Assembly: GCA_933207985.1 (NCBI GenBank)
Contig: OW240916.1
Coordinates: 81,462,291-81,526,290 of the forward strand
Direction: 5' to 3'
Source: Pelobates cultripes
Taxonomy: Eukaryota; Chordata; Amphibia; Anura; Pelobatidae
DNA length: 64,000 nt
The notes beneath the pieces were generated by a model. It did not search any database. It had not been told where the DNA came from and saw only the letters and a list, made by a program, of their open reading frames with translations. Every line of letters starts with the position of its first letter. Within the stretch, counting starts at the first letter, position 1. Positions 21,015 to 30,686 of the stretch are shown here, piece after piece. The position numbers were made by a program, and so were the translations under genes.

Positions 21015-21340
21015 ATTTATTATTTTATCCTTTCTGGTTTTTAAGAAAAAAAAAGTTTGTCAATAAATTTGTTCTTTTATTCCACCCTTTGGATCCTTCT
21101 CTATTCATTGGAAACAGCACCATCAGCCACAGAAGGGCTAGGATCACCCTGAAATAGATCCTGAAGACATCTATACCAGAGCCAGGTTCCTAATTGGCTC
21201 TGATTTTGTGAGTGTTTCCTTGCACATATTGTTTTTATATTTATTGCAAATTGTCTGCACTATTGTATGTATCTCTCTGTCTCTGCAGTATTATATTGAG
21301 AAGAGGAAAGATTTGAATTGCTCCATCCATTGTGTTTACA

Positions 21341-21341
21341 T

Positions 21342-21413
<72 letters not shown>

Positions 21414-21420
21414 CACACAC
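21341..21420. repeat. TA/CA microsatellite
   Basis: Alternating (TA)n and (CA)n between the PLE and the right palindrome half. Confidence 0.9.
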
Positions 21421-21449
21421 ACAAAGTAACTGCTAGAAGTCCATATATA

Positions 21450-21820
21450 CACTGAACAAAATTACGCATCACTTGTTTTTGCCACCATTTTCCATGAACT
21501 GAACTCAAAGATCTAAGACTTTTTCTATGTACACAAAAGGCCCATTGCTCTCAAATATTGTTCACAAATATGTCTAAATCTGTGTTAGTGAGAACCTTGC
21601 CGAGATAATCCATCCACCTCACAGGTGTGGCATATCAAGACGCTGATTAGACAGCATGATTATTGCACAGGTGTGCCTTAGGTCACAATAAAAGGCCACT
21701 CTTAAATGTGCAGTTTTACTTTATTGGGAGGATTCGGGGGGTCCGAAACCCAGTCAGTATCTCGTGTGACCACCATTTGCCTCACGCAGTGCAACACACC
21801 TCCTTCGCATAGAGTTGAGG
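21450..21820 (-). mobile_element. Tc1/mariner-like transposon, 3' end fragment
   Basis: The terminal repeat cactgaacaaaattacgcat follows TA (21448-21449). On the minus strand, near 21815-21755, a frame reads NSMRRRCVALREANGGHTRY followed by a stop, a Tc1-like transposase C-terminus. The rest of the element is missing. This family is distinct from the one at 17.8 kb. Confidence 0.6.
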
Positions 21821-22113
21821 AAGAGTGAAGAGTGAAAAGTAGAAAGGAAGAAGAGTCATGAGTAGGAAGTTATTTTGGTAGACATATCACTATGGTAAAT
21901 CATTTGAATTTTAGTCTACAAATATGGCATCACCATTCAAGGTAGCCAGAGAGAAACCACAAGCCTGCACTGCTCTTGACAAGACAAATTACCATTGAGG
22001 GAGTATCAGGAGAAGTACCATGGGTGGAGTTAATGGGTGTCAGTAGATTTGATCAGTTTGACATCAATTTAAATAGCCAATAAAAAATTTTTCTAAACTG
22101 TTTTATATGTATT
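21821..22113. other. No gene seen
   Basis: An unassigned stretch with a short gaagagtgaa-type purine repeat at its left. Confidence 0.4.
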
Positions 22114-23066
22114 TGTCAGGATCCTATCCTGATATACAAGACTTTTTGTTCCGTTTATTCTGTTCCTTTAAAACCAAGTTCCTACACTGATTATGTTTCA
22201 CCACTAGTGACCTCTCTTGCCTCTAGTTCTGGAAGGTCACCTTATTTTCCTCACCTGCCTGGACTAATTAAGATTCTACAAAAGGCTACATCCAACTCAC
22301 CACAATGGATTTACATTGAAGTTGTTGATTTGCCTGAAACACTTCAGATCCTGGCTCCTGTGAGCTAACCTGTGGGTTTACCTTCTTGGCTTCAAACCTG
22401 CTCCATACCAACCTGCTCCAGACTTGCCTAAACAACTCTGCATTCCTAGACTTCCAAACCTGCACTATACCAACCTGAACTTCACAACTATGCAGCTTTA
22501 CCTTACCAGCCTGATTTCTACCAGCTTGATCGATACAACCTATCTGCTGCATAATACCAATCTGGGCTTTGCCTTAAAGTAATATTTCATGGTGTTATTT
22601 TCTTGCTTGAGCAATACTCCTTCCAGTAGGGGACTTTTCCGGTAATCCTACAACCTTATTGTTCTGTTCCGTTTTATTTGTCCTTCTATTTTAACCTCAA
22701 CTTTTATCTGTAGATTTTCTTATTATTTACTTACATTGCTGGTTATATTATATTTAGGGCATATTGCCTAAATCCCCTTATTTCTGTTTTTTATCTCTAT
22801 CTCTATCATGTCAAAGCTTACCAATAAAGTCTCTAATGTTAACTCTGGCCAAAGTCTCCTATCTGACCTGCTCAGAATCACAGAAGAAAGGTCCAAGCAC
22901 TCCAGGGTACAAACCAGGCGATTTTATTGAACCCATTCCATCACAATGTTTCGACCTACACGTTCTCTGGTACTGAGACTGTCCGAGTTGCACCCGGCTA
23001 CATACTACTTAAAGGGACAGAGTTCAGTTTAAAACCCTACCATAACTACTGCTCAGAATCATGACA
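22114..23066 (+). mobile_element. Solo LTR (family 2) with a nested PLE scrap
   Basis: It starts tgtcaggatcctatcctga and ends agaatcatgaca, with the 5-bp TSD gtatt (22109-22113 and 23067-23071). A TATA-like ctacaaaagg (about 22273) and an aataaag signal (about 22822) suggest plus-strand transcription. The same family appears inverted at 40237-40962. I see no internal coding region to assign the superfamily; 5-bp TSDs fit gypsy/ERV-like integrases. Confidence 0.75.
22881..23048. mobile_element. 168-bp PLE pseudo-LTR scrap with a 13-bp TSD
   Basis: ctgctcagaatca occurs at both edges (22868-22880 and 23049-23061). Inside, gtccaagcactccagggtac, ttattgaaccc and caatgtttcgacctacacgt resemble a minus-strand PLE pseudo-LTR with a decayed hammerhead (gtcgaaac block). 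Confidence 0.6.
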
Positions 23067-23071
23067 GTATT

Positions 23072-23533
23072 GTTCTTTCTTCATAATTAAAACCTTCCAT
23101 TCCACTTGTTAAGTTTGTAGCCTGCCTGTGCCATGATATCCTTCTCTAGAACATGTGCCAAAAATTGTACAGCATTTTTAGGGTGTGGACTCACCATTGA
23201 CTTATAATGAGGAAAAATTATATTTTAGTCCCGATAATTACAGCCCTATTTATGCATGACAACACCTTACTGGTCTTAGTAACCACTAATTGACATTTGT
23301 CATTGTTGCTTAGCTTGATGTCTATAACTTACAAAATTCTCAAACTTATCACCCTCTCAAAGAGTGTGCCAATAAATCCGTGTTTAATATCTACAAAGGT
23401 GGATAGCGGCACTAAAACACTCATGTGGGAATAATCTCTTACCCACACCAAAAAATTTTACCAATTAATAAAGTGTAATATAAGTAAATAAAATATATAT
23501 ACCAGAAAGGAGCGCTTAAAAACAGCCATAAAA
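23072..23533. other. Unassigned; old repeat and possible PLE edge
   Basis: 23090-23370 resembles an old LINE-derived repeat but I cannot place it. 23400-23533 (gatagcggcactaaaacact ... gaaaggagcgctt) looks like a PLE pseudo-LTR edge. No gene. Confidence 0.3.
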
Positions 23534-25019
23534 TGGGGGCAGGGCCTAACTGTCATGGAGGACAGACGTGTTCCACTGAAGCTCCTCCACAATCTTGCTA
23601 ACAAAAGCGACAAGCAGCCTCACAAAGCTTGATTCCGGGACCACCTGGAGCCCACTCCGACACCTGACACTGCTGGGCAGGGTTGTAGGGGTCGGTGACC
23701 CAGTAAAAACCGAATAACCACACACGAGACGACATGCGGCCTTGTATGCACCGGGCGGGAGAGGCGGTCGCTCTCCCGCTTCGAGGATACCCAGCGACCG
23801 CTACGGAGAGACAGAAGCCCCGTTACTCCCCCCCAGGACCGTTGGGGGTGAACACAGTCCAACACGTGAGAACTACATCCCACAGAGGTGAGGGGGAGGT
23901 GAAGGGCAGCAGACAAGCGACTCACCTAACTGCCAACTCACCCCTAATGGCGGACACCTCGTGCCTCTCTCGCAATCAAGATCTCAGCACTGAGACCAAG
24001 CTACAGACCAAACTAGAGGCTATCATGGCAGCATTCTGGTTGAAGCTGGAGAACAGGGCACTGAAACATGCCCCACAGCAGGCGAGCAGTCTCTTACCTA
24101 AACGGCACCTCCCATGCACACAGAACATACCCGCGGCTCTGGCAGGGAAGAGGATCATGCGGAGAAGGCTGCCCAGGCCCCAAGTTTTACCTCAGCACAA
24201 GCAAAAGCAAAGCCTGACACATCAGAGCCCTACCTTTGCCCACCACAGAAGACCTCCAGTACTTATCACAACCACTATCCATGGGACTGACCGGCCCCGC
24301 AGAACGAGACCGAAAACCAGGGACACGAAACACCACACCGACCTGCACAGCCGTGGGATACGCCACCACAAGCCGGATGCCTGGCACTCAACCACGCAAA
24401 AGCATCTGACACTTCAGGCGATGAGAGCCCACGAGGACGGCGTCTGGCACCCAGCTGGATTCGGATGAGTACAAGTAGCAGACCAGAGTCAGCCAGACAC
24501 AGATTGTTCTAGCTGAACGTTACTAACATACCCCTTAATGCAGGAACTGCTTCATGTAAACTAACTAACCGTAAAGTTACAGTTTGCTTGCTGTCGTTAT
24601 CTCACCCCTCACAGAGTTTTTAACTGCTTAAGTGTACATAAGTTTACCTTAAAAGCTTACACATTGTTTTAATAGCTAACCCTATCTAAAATGGCAATTT
24701 ACGCGAGTTGAACACTAGCAGTGAAAACAAAAATGGTCTACATGTAATCTTTGAAACGTGCAACCAGTGCCTTAATCTTACAAAGCTTTCTCCCTTAACA
24801 ATGCATCAACAAAACATATATAAGTTCAAACACACCTAGCTCGATTAAAAGCAAACCTAGCATGTTATGTTATACCTACAAAAATGTGCAAGTTGTCTAC
24901 ATGCCATATTTCTGTTATATGCACCGAAAACCACGCTTGTGAAACCTACTGTGACTGTGCAAGCACTGTTGTTATCTCATGCACAACAACAACAAAAAAT
25001 TTAAAAAAACAAAAACAAA
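23534..25019 (+). mobile_element. L1-like LINE derivative, internally deleted, with a 16-bp TSD
   Basis: The flanks aaaaacagccataaaa (23518-23533 and 25020-25035) are identical. The left part holds an open stretch (about 23950-24470) with LETKLEAIMAAFWLKLENRAL-like text beginning MADTS, resembling the ORF1 N-terminus of amphibian L1-type elements. The right part is AT-rich like a LINE 3' UTR and ends in an A-rich tail (acaacaacaacaaaaaattt). At 1486 bp it lacks RT, so it is a deleted or non-autonomous copy. L1 affiliation is an inference. Confidence 0.55.
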
Positions 25020-25035
25020 AAAAACAGCCATAAAA

Positions 25036-25256
25036 CAAAATAAAAATTACTCTTAACCTTGCAATATATGGGTAATATACACTGTTATGACAAAAAATGT
25101 ACAGGGATGATTTTGGCAAAGTGATATTAGAAAACCACTCACATTGACAAGACAATATACAACTTCCACCTGATCACCCGTGGAAAATAAAATTAAAACG
25201 TAACTTTTGGATACTTGCTTCCCTTAAGTTATCTCCCAAACTGGTAACTATATACA
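25036..25256. other. AT-rich, no gene seen
   Basis: Probably continues the sequence interrupted by the LINE derivative. It lies just outside the left arm of the inverted PLE. Confidence 0.35.
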
Positions 25257-26175
25257 AAATGTTATAAAATGCAAAACGACCAGGGATCCAGCTTGTATCA
25301 CTAAAATGCAAACATAAAATACAACATAGTGTAGTAAAGTTTTAGCATTAAACACTCGCTTCACGTTTCAAGTTTATACTCACAGATTGACGTTTTGTAT
25401 CAGGCCTTCAGGGTGCCTCCTCTGTGGTTAGAAGGGTTTTTAATCCTGTTGCTGGTAATCACGTCAGTTCCGGTATCAGGAAGTCCACACACTCCCAATG
25501 GTTGAGTAGAAAAAGGAATTTATTAGCTTTAAAAAATACACTTGAATAAAAGATAATGGTCCTACGCGTTTCGTTCCCCTTAAGAAACTTCTTCAGGGAC
25601 CAAAATTTAAAACAATGACTATAAAATATACAATCAAATACACTGCCAACAAAATGACAAATGTACAAATAAGCCTATTAACCCTCTCCCCCTCCTTCCC
25701 TTAAATATGGTAGAGCCGAGAGTCCATTGGTGGTGTGGTGGGTGGTGTTCTAGCTTCTCCTTTGATTGGGCTTCCTGTCCTTCGACAATCACCATACAAA
25801 GTTGTCCCAGCTGATGATTTTCTTTTTTCGCGGTAAGATTTTTCTTCCGGCATTTACTTCCGGTCTTGCGCACTTCCGTGCGTTCCACTCGATCTTTAGT
25901 TAAGATGGCCGTGCGTTCCATTCAACCCGATTGTAAACCTTCATATCATTGCCATCTGGTGCTCGCCAGAGGCATTACCACGGTTTACACATGGTATTGT
26001 AGTCCATATTAATGCATCATATGGGAACAGAAACATAATGATTCATATTATATTTCCCAATTGGACTACACATATAACCTTTATTTCCATAATTGCTCAT
26101 CAGCATACAATTATCCTTTTAATGTCTATATTTTTCTTATATATTATAGATGACTAATTGATTATATTCACCCTA
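25257..26175 (-). repeat. Left PLE pseudo-LTR arm
   Basis: A minus-strand copy containing the paired tggaacgcac sites (about 25880-25920) and the hammerhead at 25558-25601. Open frames here mirror those of the right arm at 27572-28034; they are in non-coding DNA and are not genes. Confidence 0.85.
25558..25601 (-). ncRNA. Hammerhead ribozyme fold, left arm
   Basis: On the minus strand: stem I ggtcc, core ctgaaga, stem II guuucu/ggggaac around uaag, gaa, minimal stem III acgcgt, cleavage-site a, stem I ggacc. Both stem I halves pair perfectly. The conserved core residues are present. Confidence 0.82.
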
Positions 26176-27133
26176 TCCCACCTCATCATTTAACACTCAG
26201 TTAAATAAATTGTTAATATCAGCAAAAATGATGGAATTATTTCCCCCCAAAATTTTGAGTTTCTGTTTAATAAATTTCCCACCATTCCAATCTTTTATTT
26301 TATCCCTAAAATTCATAAAAATTAACATACTCCCCCAGGAAGGCCCATTATTAGTGGGATAGACTCTATAACGGCCAATCTATAGGCCTATGTTGACTCA
26401 TATCTCCAACCATATGCCCAACAGGCTTTATCGTATACGAAGGATACAAAATCATTTTTACAAGAAGTGGCAAATTTAGAATGTCAGGAGGAATATAGCT
26501 GGGCTACGTTGGACGTAGCGTCACTCTATACTGTTATTAGTCACTCCCTAGGGTTAGAGGCCATTAATTATTTCATGAGTGGAGATAAAAATTTACCTAA
26601 TGACATGAAAAACTTAATTTGGACAGCAGTAAAATTCATCTTAGAGCACAATTATTTTTATTTTGAAGGGTGTTTTTATTTGCAAACCACAGGAACCGCC
26701 ATGGGTACCAGGTTTGCCTCCAGTTATGCCAACACATATATGAGGAGGTGGGAAGATCTCTTCATGTGGTGTGGTCATGACTGGGTGGCGAACCTGGTCC
26801 TATGGCAGAGATTTATACGCGTTTCTGAGGTGTACAGCTATAGAGAAAATCTCACTATATTGGAGGGGTGGTAATAGGGACCAAAAGTTGGCCCAGAGGG
26901 AAACATACTGGAACCACAAGTTACAGACACTTAGCCCTTTGGGACTGAATGTCGATGTGGATCTAGTGTGTTTCCTGAACTAACCGAATTTTTTGAAAAG
27001 TATAATTTGTTGGGTTGAAAGATAGAGAAATTGAGCCTTAGAGAAAAAATAAAGATTTAAACCAAGGAGAGAAGTTATTTTCCCCCATGCAAAAGAAGAA
27101 AAATACTCAAAATTAAAACACTCACAACAATAG

Positions 27134-27200
<67 letters not shown>

Positions 27201-27318
27201 GGAAGAAAGGGAGTATAATTGATGTATGAGGCCAAAATTATGGATTTTTTTTAGGATGCCCTTAAATGAACATCAGAATACAGTGTCCTGTTTATATATG
27301 TATTAAATAAGATTGACT
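26176..27318 (+). pseudogene. PLE reverse transcriptase remnant joined to a GIY-YIG tail
   Basis: From about 26270 the frame reads FYFIPKIHKN, GRPIISGIDS, then ATLDVASLYTVISHSLGLEA, HNYFYFEGCFYLQTTGTAMG and TRFASSYANTYM, the conserved blocks of Penelope-type RTs. After LVLWQRFI the catalytic DD block is missing. Text from the polyprotein C-terminus (ETYWNHKLQTLSPLGLNVDV) follows from about 26880, so RT motif C and most of the GIY-YIG domain are deleted. (TA)n lies at 27139-27194. Confidence 0.8.
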
Positions 27319-27891
27319 AGGGTGAATATAATCAATTAGTCATCTATAATATATAAGAAAAATATAGACATTAAAAGGATAATTGTATGCTGATGAGCAA
27401 TTATGGAAATAAAGGTTATATGTGTAGTCCAATTGGAAAATATAATATGAATCATTATGTTTTTCTAACCATATGATGCATTAATATGGACTACAATACC
27501 ATGTGAAAACCGTGGTAATGCCTCTGGCGACCACCAGATAGCAATGATATGAAGGTTTACAATTGGGTTGAATGGAACGCACGGCCATCTTAACTAAAGA
27601 TCGAGTGGAACGCACGGACGTGTGCAAGACCGGAAGTAAATGCCGGAAGAAAAATCTTACCGCGAAAAAAGAAAATCATCAGCTGGGACAACTTTGTATG
27701 GTGATTGCCGAAGGACAGGAAGCCCAAACAAAGGAGAAGATAGAACAACACCCACCACACCACCAATGGACTCTCGGCTCTACCATATTTAAGGGAAGGA
27801 GGGGGAGAGGGATAATAGGCTTATTTGTACATTTGTCATTTTGTTGGCAGTGTATTTGATTGTATATTTTATAGTCATTGTTTTACATTTT

Positions 27892-27935
27892 GGTCCCTGA
27901 AGACGTTTCTTAAGGGGAACGAAACGCGTAGGACC
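27892..27935 (+). ncRNA. Hammerhead ribozyme fold, right arm
   Basis: Identical in layout to the left-arm fold: ggtcc (27892-27896), ctgaaga (27897-27903), a stem II hairpin, gaaacgcgta (27921-27930) and ggacc (27931-27935). It differs from the left copy mainly at the first base after the core (c for a). Confidence 0.82.
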
Positions 27936-28114
27936 ATTATCTTTTATTCAAGTGTATTTTTTAAAGCTAATAAATTCCTTTTTCTACTCAACCATTGGGA
28001 GTGTGTGGACTTCCTGATACAAGAACTGGCGTGATTACCAGCAACAGGATTTAAAAAAACCCTAACCACAGGGGAGGCACCCTGAAGGCCTGATACAAAA
28101 CGTCAATCTGTGAG

Positions 28115-29053
28115 GGTTGTAGTCAATGGAGTATATTCGAAGCTTGGACTTGTCACCAGTGGGGTACCTCAGGGATCTGTACTTGGACCCATTCTCTTTA
28201 ATATTTTTATTAGTGATATTGCAGAAGGTCTTGATGGTAATGTATGTCTTTTTGCTGATGATACTAAGATATGTAACAGGGTTGATGTTCCAGGAGGGAT
28301 AAGCCAAATGATTTAGGTAAACTAGAAAAATGGTCAGAATTGTGGCAGCTGACATTTATTGTGGATAAGTGCAAGATAATGGATCTTGGACGTAAAAACC
28401 CAATGGCAGAGCACAGAATATTTGATAGAGTCCTAACCTCAACATCTGAGGAAAGGGATTTAGGGGTGATTATTTCTGATGACTTAAAGGTAGGCAGACA
28501 ATGTAATAGAGCAGCAGGAAATGCTAGCAGAATGCTTGGTTGTATAGGGAGAGGTATTAGCAGTAGAAAGAGGGAAGTGCTCATGCCATTGTACAGAACA
28601 CTGGTGAGACCTCACTTGAAGTATTGTACGCAGTACTGGAGACCGTATCTTCAGAAGGATATTGATACCTTAGAGAGAGTTCAGAGAAGGGCTACTAAAC
28701 TGGTTCATGGATTGCAGGATAAAACTTACCAGGAAAGGTTAAAGGATCTTAACATGTATAGCTTGGAGGAAAGACGAGACAGGGGGGATATGATAGAAAC
28801 ATTTAAATACATAAAGGGAATCAACACAGTAAAGGAGGAGACTATATTTAAAAGAAGAAAAACTACCACAACAAGAGGACATAGTCTTAAATTAGAGGGA
28901 CAAAGGTTTAAAAATAATATCAGGAAGTATTACTTTACTGAGAGGGTAGTGGATGCATGGAATAGCCTTCCAGCTGAAGTGGTAGAGGTTAACACAGTAA
29001 AGGAGTTTAAGCATGCGTGGGATAGGCATAAGGCTATCCTAACTATAAGATAA
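28115..29053 (+). pseudogene. LINE reverse transcriptase C-terminal part
   Basis: The first frame (28110-28316) has LVTSGVPQGSVLGPILFNIF and VCLFADDTKI, the RT motifs with the catalytic F-ADD box. A frameshift near 28300 moves the rest into the frame at 28340-29053: GRQCNRAAGNASRMLGCI, RTLVRPHLKYCTQYW, LERVQRRATKL, LEERRDRGDMIETFKYI and VVDAWNSLPAEVV to the stop. This is the thumb and C-terminal domain of CR1/L2-clade LINE proteins, which perform target-primed reverse transcription. The endonuclease and N-terminal RT are lost by 5' truncation. Confidence 0.88.
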
Positions 29054-29155
29054 GGCCAGGGACTAATGAAAGTATTTAGAAGATTGGGCAGACTAGATGG
29101 GCCAAATGGTTCTTTTCTGCCATCACTTTCTATGTTTCTGCTTCTATGTAATTTT
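28115..29155 (+). mobile_element. CR1/L2-type LINE, 5'-truncated
   Basis: It contains the C-terminal RT portion and a short 3' UTR ending in gggcagactagatgggccaa ... tatgtttctgcttctatgt, typical of L2/CR1-like LINEs. It interrupts the right PLE arm between tctgtgag and ttttgaaacg; the left arm has tataaac there. No TSD is evident. Confidence 0.85.
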
Positions 29156-29401
29156 GAAACGTGAAGCGAGAGTTTAATGCTAAAACTTTACTACACTATG
29201 TTGTATTTTATGTTTGCATTTTAGTTATAGAAGCTGGATCCCTGGTCGTTTTCCATTTTATTACATTGACAAGAGCCTGAAAACACTGGCTCAGTAGATT
29301 GCACTTTTATCTTCTTAAGACATCACTGCACTTTCCCTCTGTGAGATTCAGGTCTCAACACTTCTCATGTGTTGTTTTCCATAAGTTACCGTCATTTAGG
29401 G

Positions 29402-29590
29402 CAGGGGTAGGCAACCTTCATAACTCCAGATGCTATGGACTTACCAACATGTACTATTTACTGTCACTGCCTTGGAACTGGGAAACACATGTTTCAATCC
29501 CGGTCAGACCACCTCACCAGTAAGTGACCCTGGACAAGATCATAGTTGTAAGCTCTTTTAACCTGGACCTTCTTCATATCCCTTTTCTAT
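29402..29590 (+). repeat. hAT-like end fragment and tRNA-type SINE-like segment
   Basis: gcaggggtaggcaaccttca resembles the terminal repeat of a hAT-derived family. From about 29475, gtttcaatcccggtcag resembles a Pol III B box, followed by gtgaccctggacaag and gtaagctctttt, as in tRNA-derived SINEs. Both calls rest on short motifs. Confidence 0.4.
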
Positions 29591-29605
29591 AATTATTAAG
29601 TATAC

Positions 29606-30066
29606 ATGTGCAATTTGTTTCGGTCCTAATTTAAATTCGGATAAATTTTGGCAATTCGGACATTCGGATGCTTCCGAATGTCCGAATTGCTTAATTTACG
29701 AAGTGCCGAATTTCGGAAGTGCCGAACTGAACCGAAGTGCCGAATTTCGGAAGTGCTTTGGATTTCTGAAAAGTGGCAAAACAGGAGAGGGAGGGAAAAT
29801 TAAGAAATGAGGACAGGAATCTAACCCTAGTCCTAACACTAACCCTAGGAGTAGGGTTAGGGGTAGCATTATGGGTAGGGGTAGGGAATAGCCAAAGTTC
29901 CGAATTGCCAAATTGCCGAATTCCCGAATTTCGGAAGTGCCGAACCAAACCAAAGTGCCGAAGTCACGAATTTCGGAAGTGCCGAACCGAACCGATGAAT
30001 TGCCAAAGTCACGAATTTCGGACGTGCCGAACTGAACCAAATTTCTTTGCCCATGCACATCCCTAT
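29606..30066. repeat. ttcgg-rich palindromic interspersed repeat
   Basis: Dozens of cgaattt/ttcggaagtgccgaa units are arranged in both orientations around a centre of ctaaccctag/gtagggttag text. The ends catgtgcaattt and cccatgcacat form short inverted termini. A second, partial copy is at 36545-36830. Frames inside are repeat-driven. Confidence 0.65.
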
Positions 30067-30379
30067 TATTAAATATCATAGCCACATTCAGAGGTCATGC
30101 CCCACCCTCCCCCTCAATCCCAAACTACATATGATTTTGTCCTAATACAGAGCCAAGTCACCTGGCATAACAGTTCCTATTTGCATTGTGCCAGGAAAAT
30201 AAATCATTATCTTGGACTGTATATTCTGAATAACTAGAACAGTTATTTCAGGAGCACTTCCTCTCACTTGCTGCATACACTTAATGTGGCTTTGAAACAC
30301 TAGGCACAACAATATTATACATAGCTTGACAGCATTAAGGTCATCAAATACACAAAATCAAATGAATTACTTACCTAGT
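30067..30379. other. No gene seen
   Basis: Unassigned AT-rich DNA flanking the DIRS1-like element. Confidence 0.4.
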
Positions 30380-30655
30380 AATTTTCTTTTCCTGGCTATT
30401 TATCATGGCAGCATCACTTATGGGTAGCATCGCCCCTAACCAGATCAGGACAGGATTAACTAATAAAAAAAGAGAGAGAAAGAGACTTGAGGAATAAAAG
30501 GTCCCTCTTCCTTCCATACCTCAGTCAAGTCCAAAAGAAAGAAGCGAGGGTGACTGATGCTGCCATGATAAATCACCAGGAAAAGAAAAGTATGTAATTT
30601 AATTTTCCGCATTCCTGGCTAATCATGGCAGCATCACTTATGGGTAACACCCAAG
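30380..30655. repeat. DIRS1-like terminal inverted repeat
   Basis: attttcttttcctggctatt through gcatca (30380-30416) is the reverse complement of 30554-30588. A further copy of cctggctaatcatggcagca follows at about 30626. A terminal repeat next to its complement is characteristic of DIRS elements, where it templates circle formation. Confidence 0.7.
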
Positions 30656-30686
30656 CAAAAACCCATGAAAGGGAGGGAAAAACTAT

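Larger units (their letters stand above)
19478..21340 (+). mobile_element. Penelope-like element, 5'-truncated
   Basis: It lies between TA microsatellites in the split palindrome. It contains the C-terminal linker and GIY-YIG endonuclease (to 20184), then an AT-rich 3' region, a 60-bp tandem duplication, a palindrome and a hammerhead fold (20971-21014). The RT core is missing. Confidence 0.8.
17768..21447. repeat. Palindrome split by a Tc1-like transposon and a PLE
   Basis: The left half tatggacttctagcggttac-tttgtatata (17773-17802) and the right half acaaagtaactgctagaagtccat (21421-21444) are the two arms of the same palindrome family. Between them, in the former (TA)n centre, lie the Tc1-like element and a PLE, with TA/CA microsatellite on both sides. 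Confidence 0.7.
25257..29262. mobile_element. Penelope-like element with inverted pseudo-LTR arms
   Basis: The arms at 25257-26175 and 27319-29262 are inverted copies of each other. Removing the LINE (28115-29155) leaves about 903 bp against 919 bp. Each arm holds a hammerhead fold. The 1.14-kb centre carries a plus-strand PLE RT remnant and a (TA)n tract. An inverted upstream pseudo-LTR is a known arrangement in PLEs. The arms are highly similar, so the structure is relatively young. Confidence 0.85.
27319..29262 (+). repeat. Right PLE pseudo-LTR arm, interrupted by a LINE
   Basis: An inverted copy of 25257-26175. It contains two tggaacgcac sites (27571-27612 region), the hammerhead at 27892-27935 and, from 28115 to 29155, a CR1/L2-type LINE insertion. 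Confidence 0.85.

Noticed and set aside
24946..25155. Phe/Cys-rich minus-strand frame
   Set aside because: An artefact of the A-rich LINE tail read in reverse.
25634..25921. 95-codon frame conserved at two places (also 27572-27859)
   Set aside because: The conservation comes from the inverted PLE pseudo-LTR arms. The frame spans non-coding pseudo-LTR sequence and shows no family motif.
29821..29882. Telomere-like ctaaccct/agggttag text
   Set aside because: The units are irregular and switch orientation. They belong to the ttcgg repeat and are not an interstitial telomere array.
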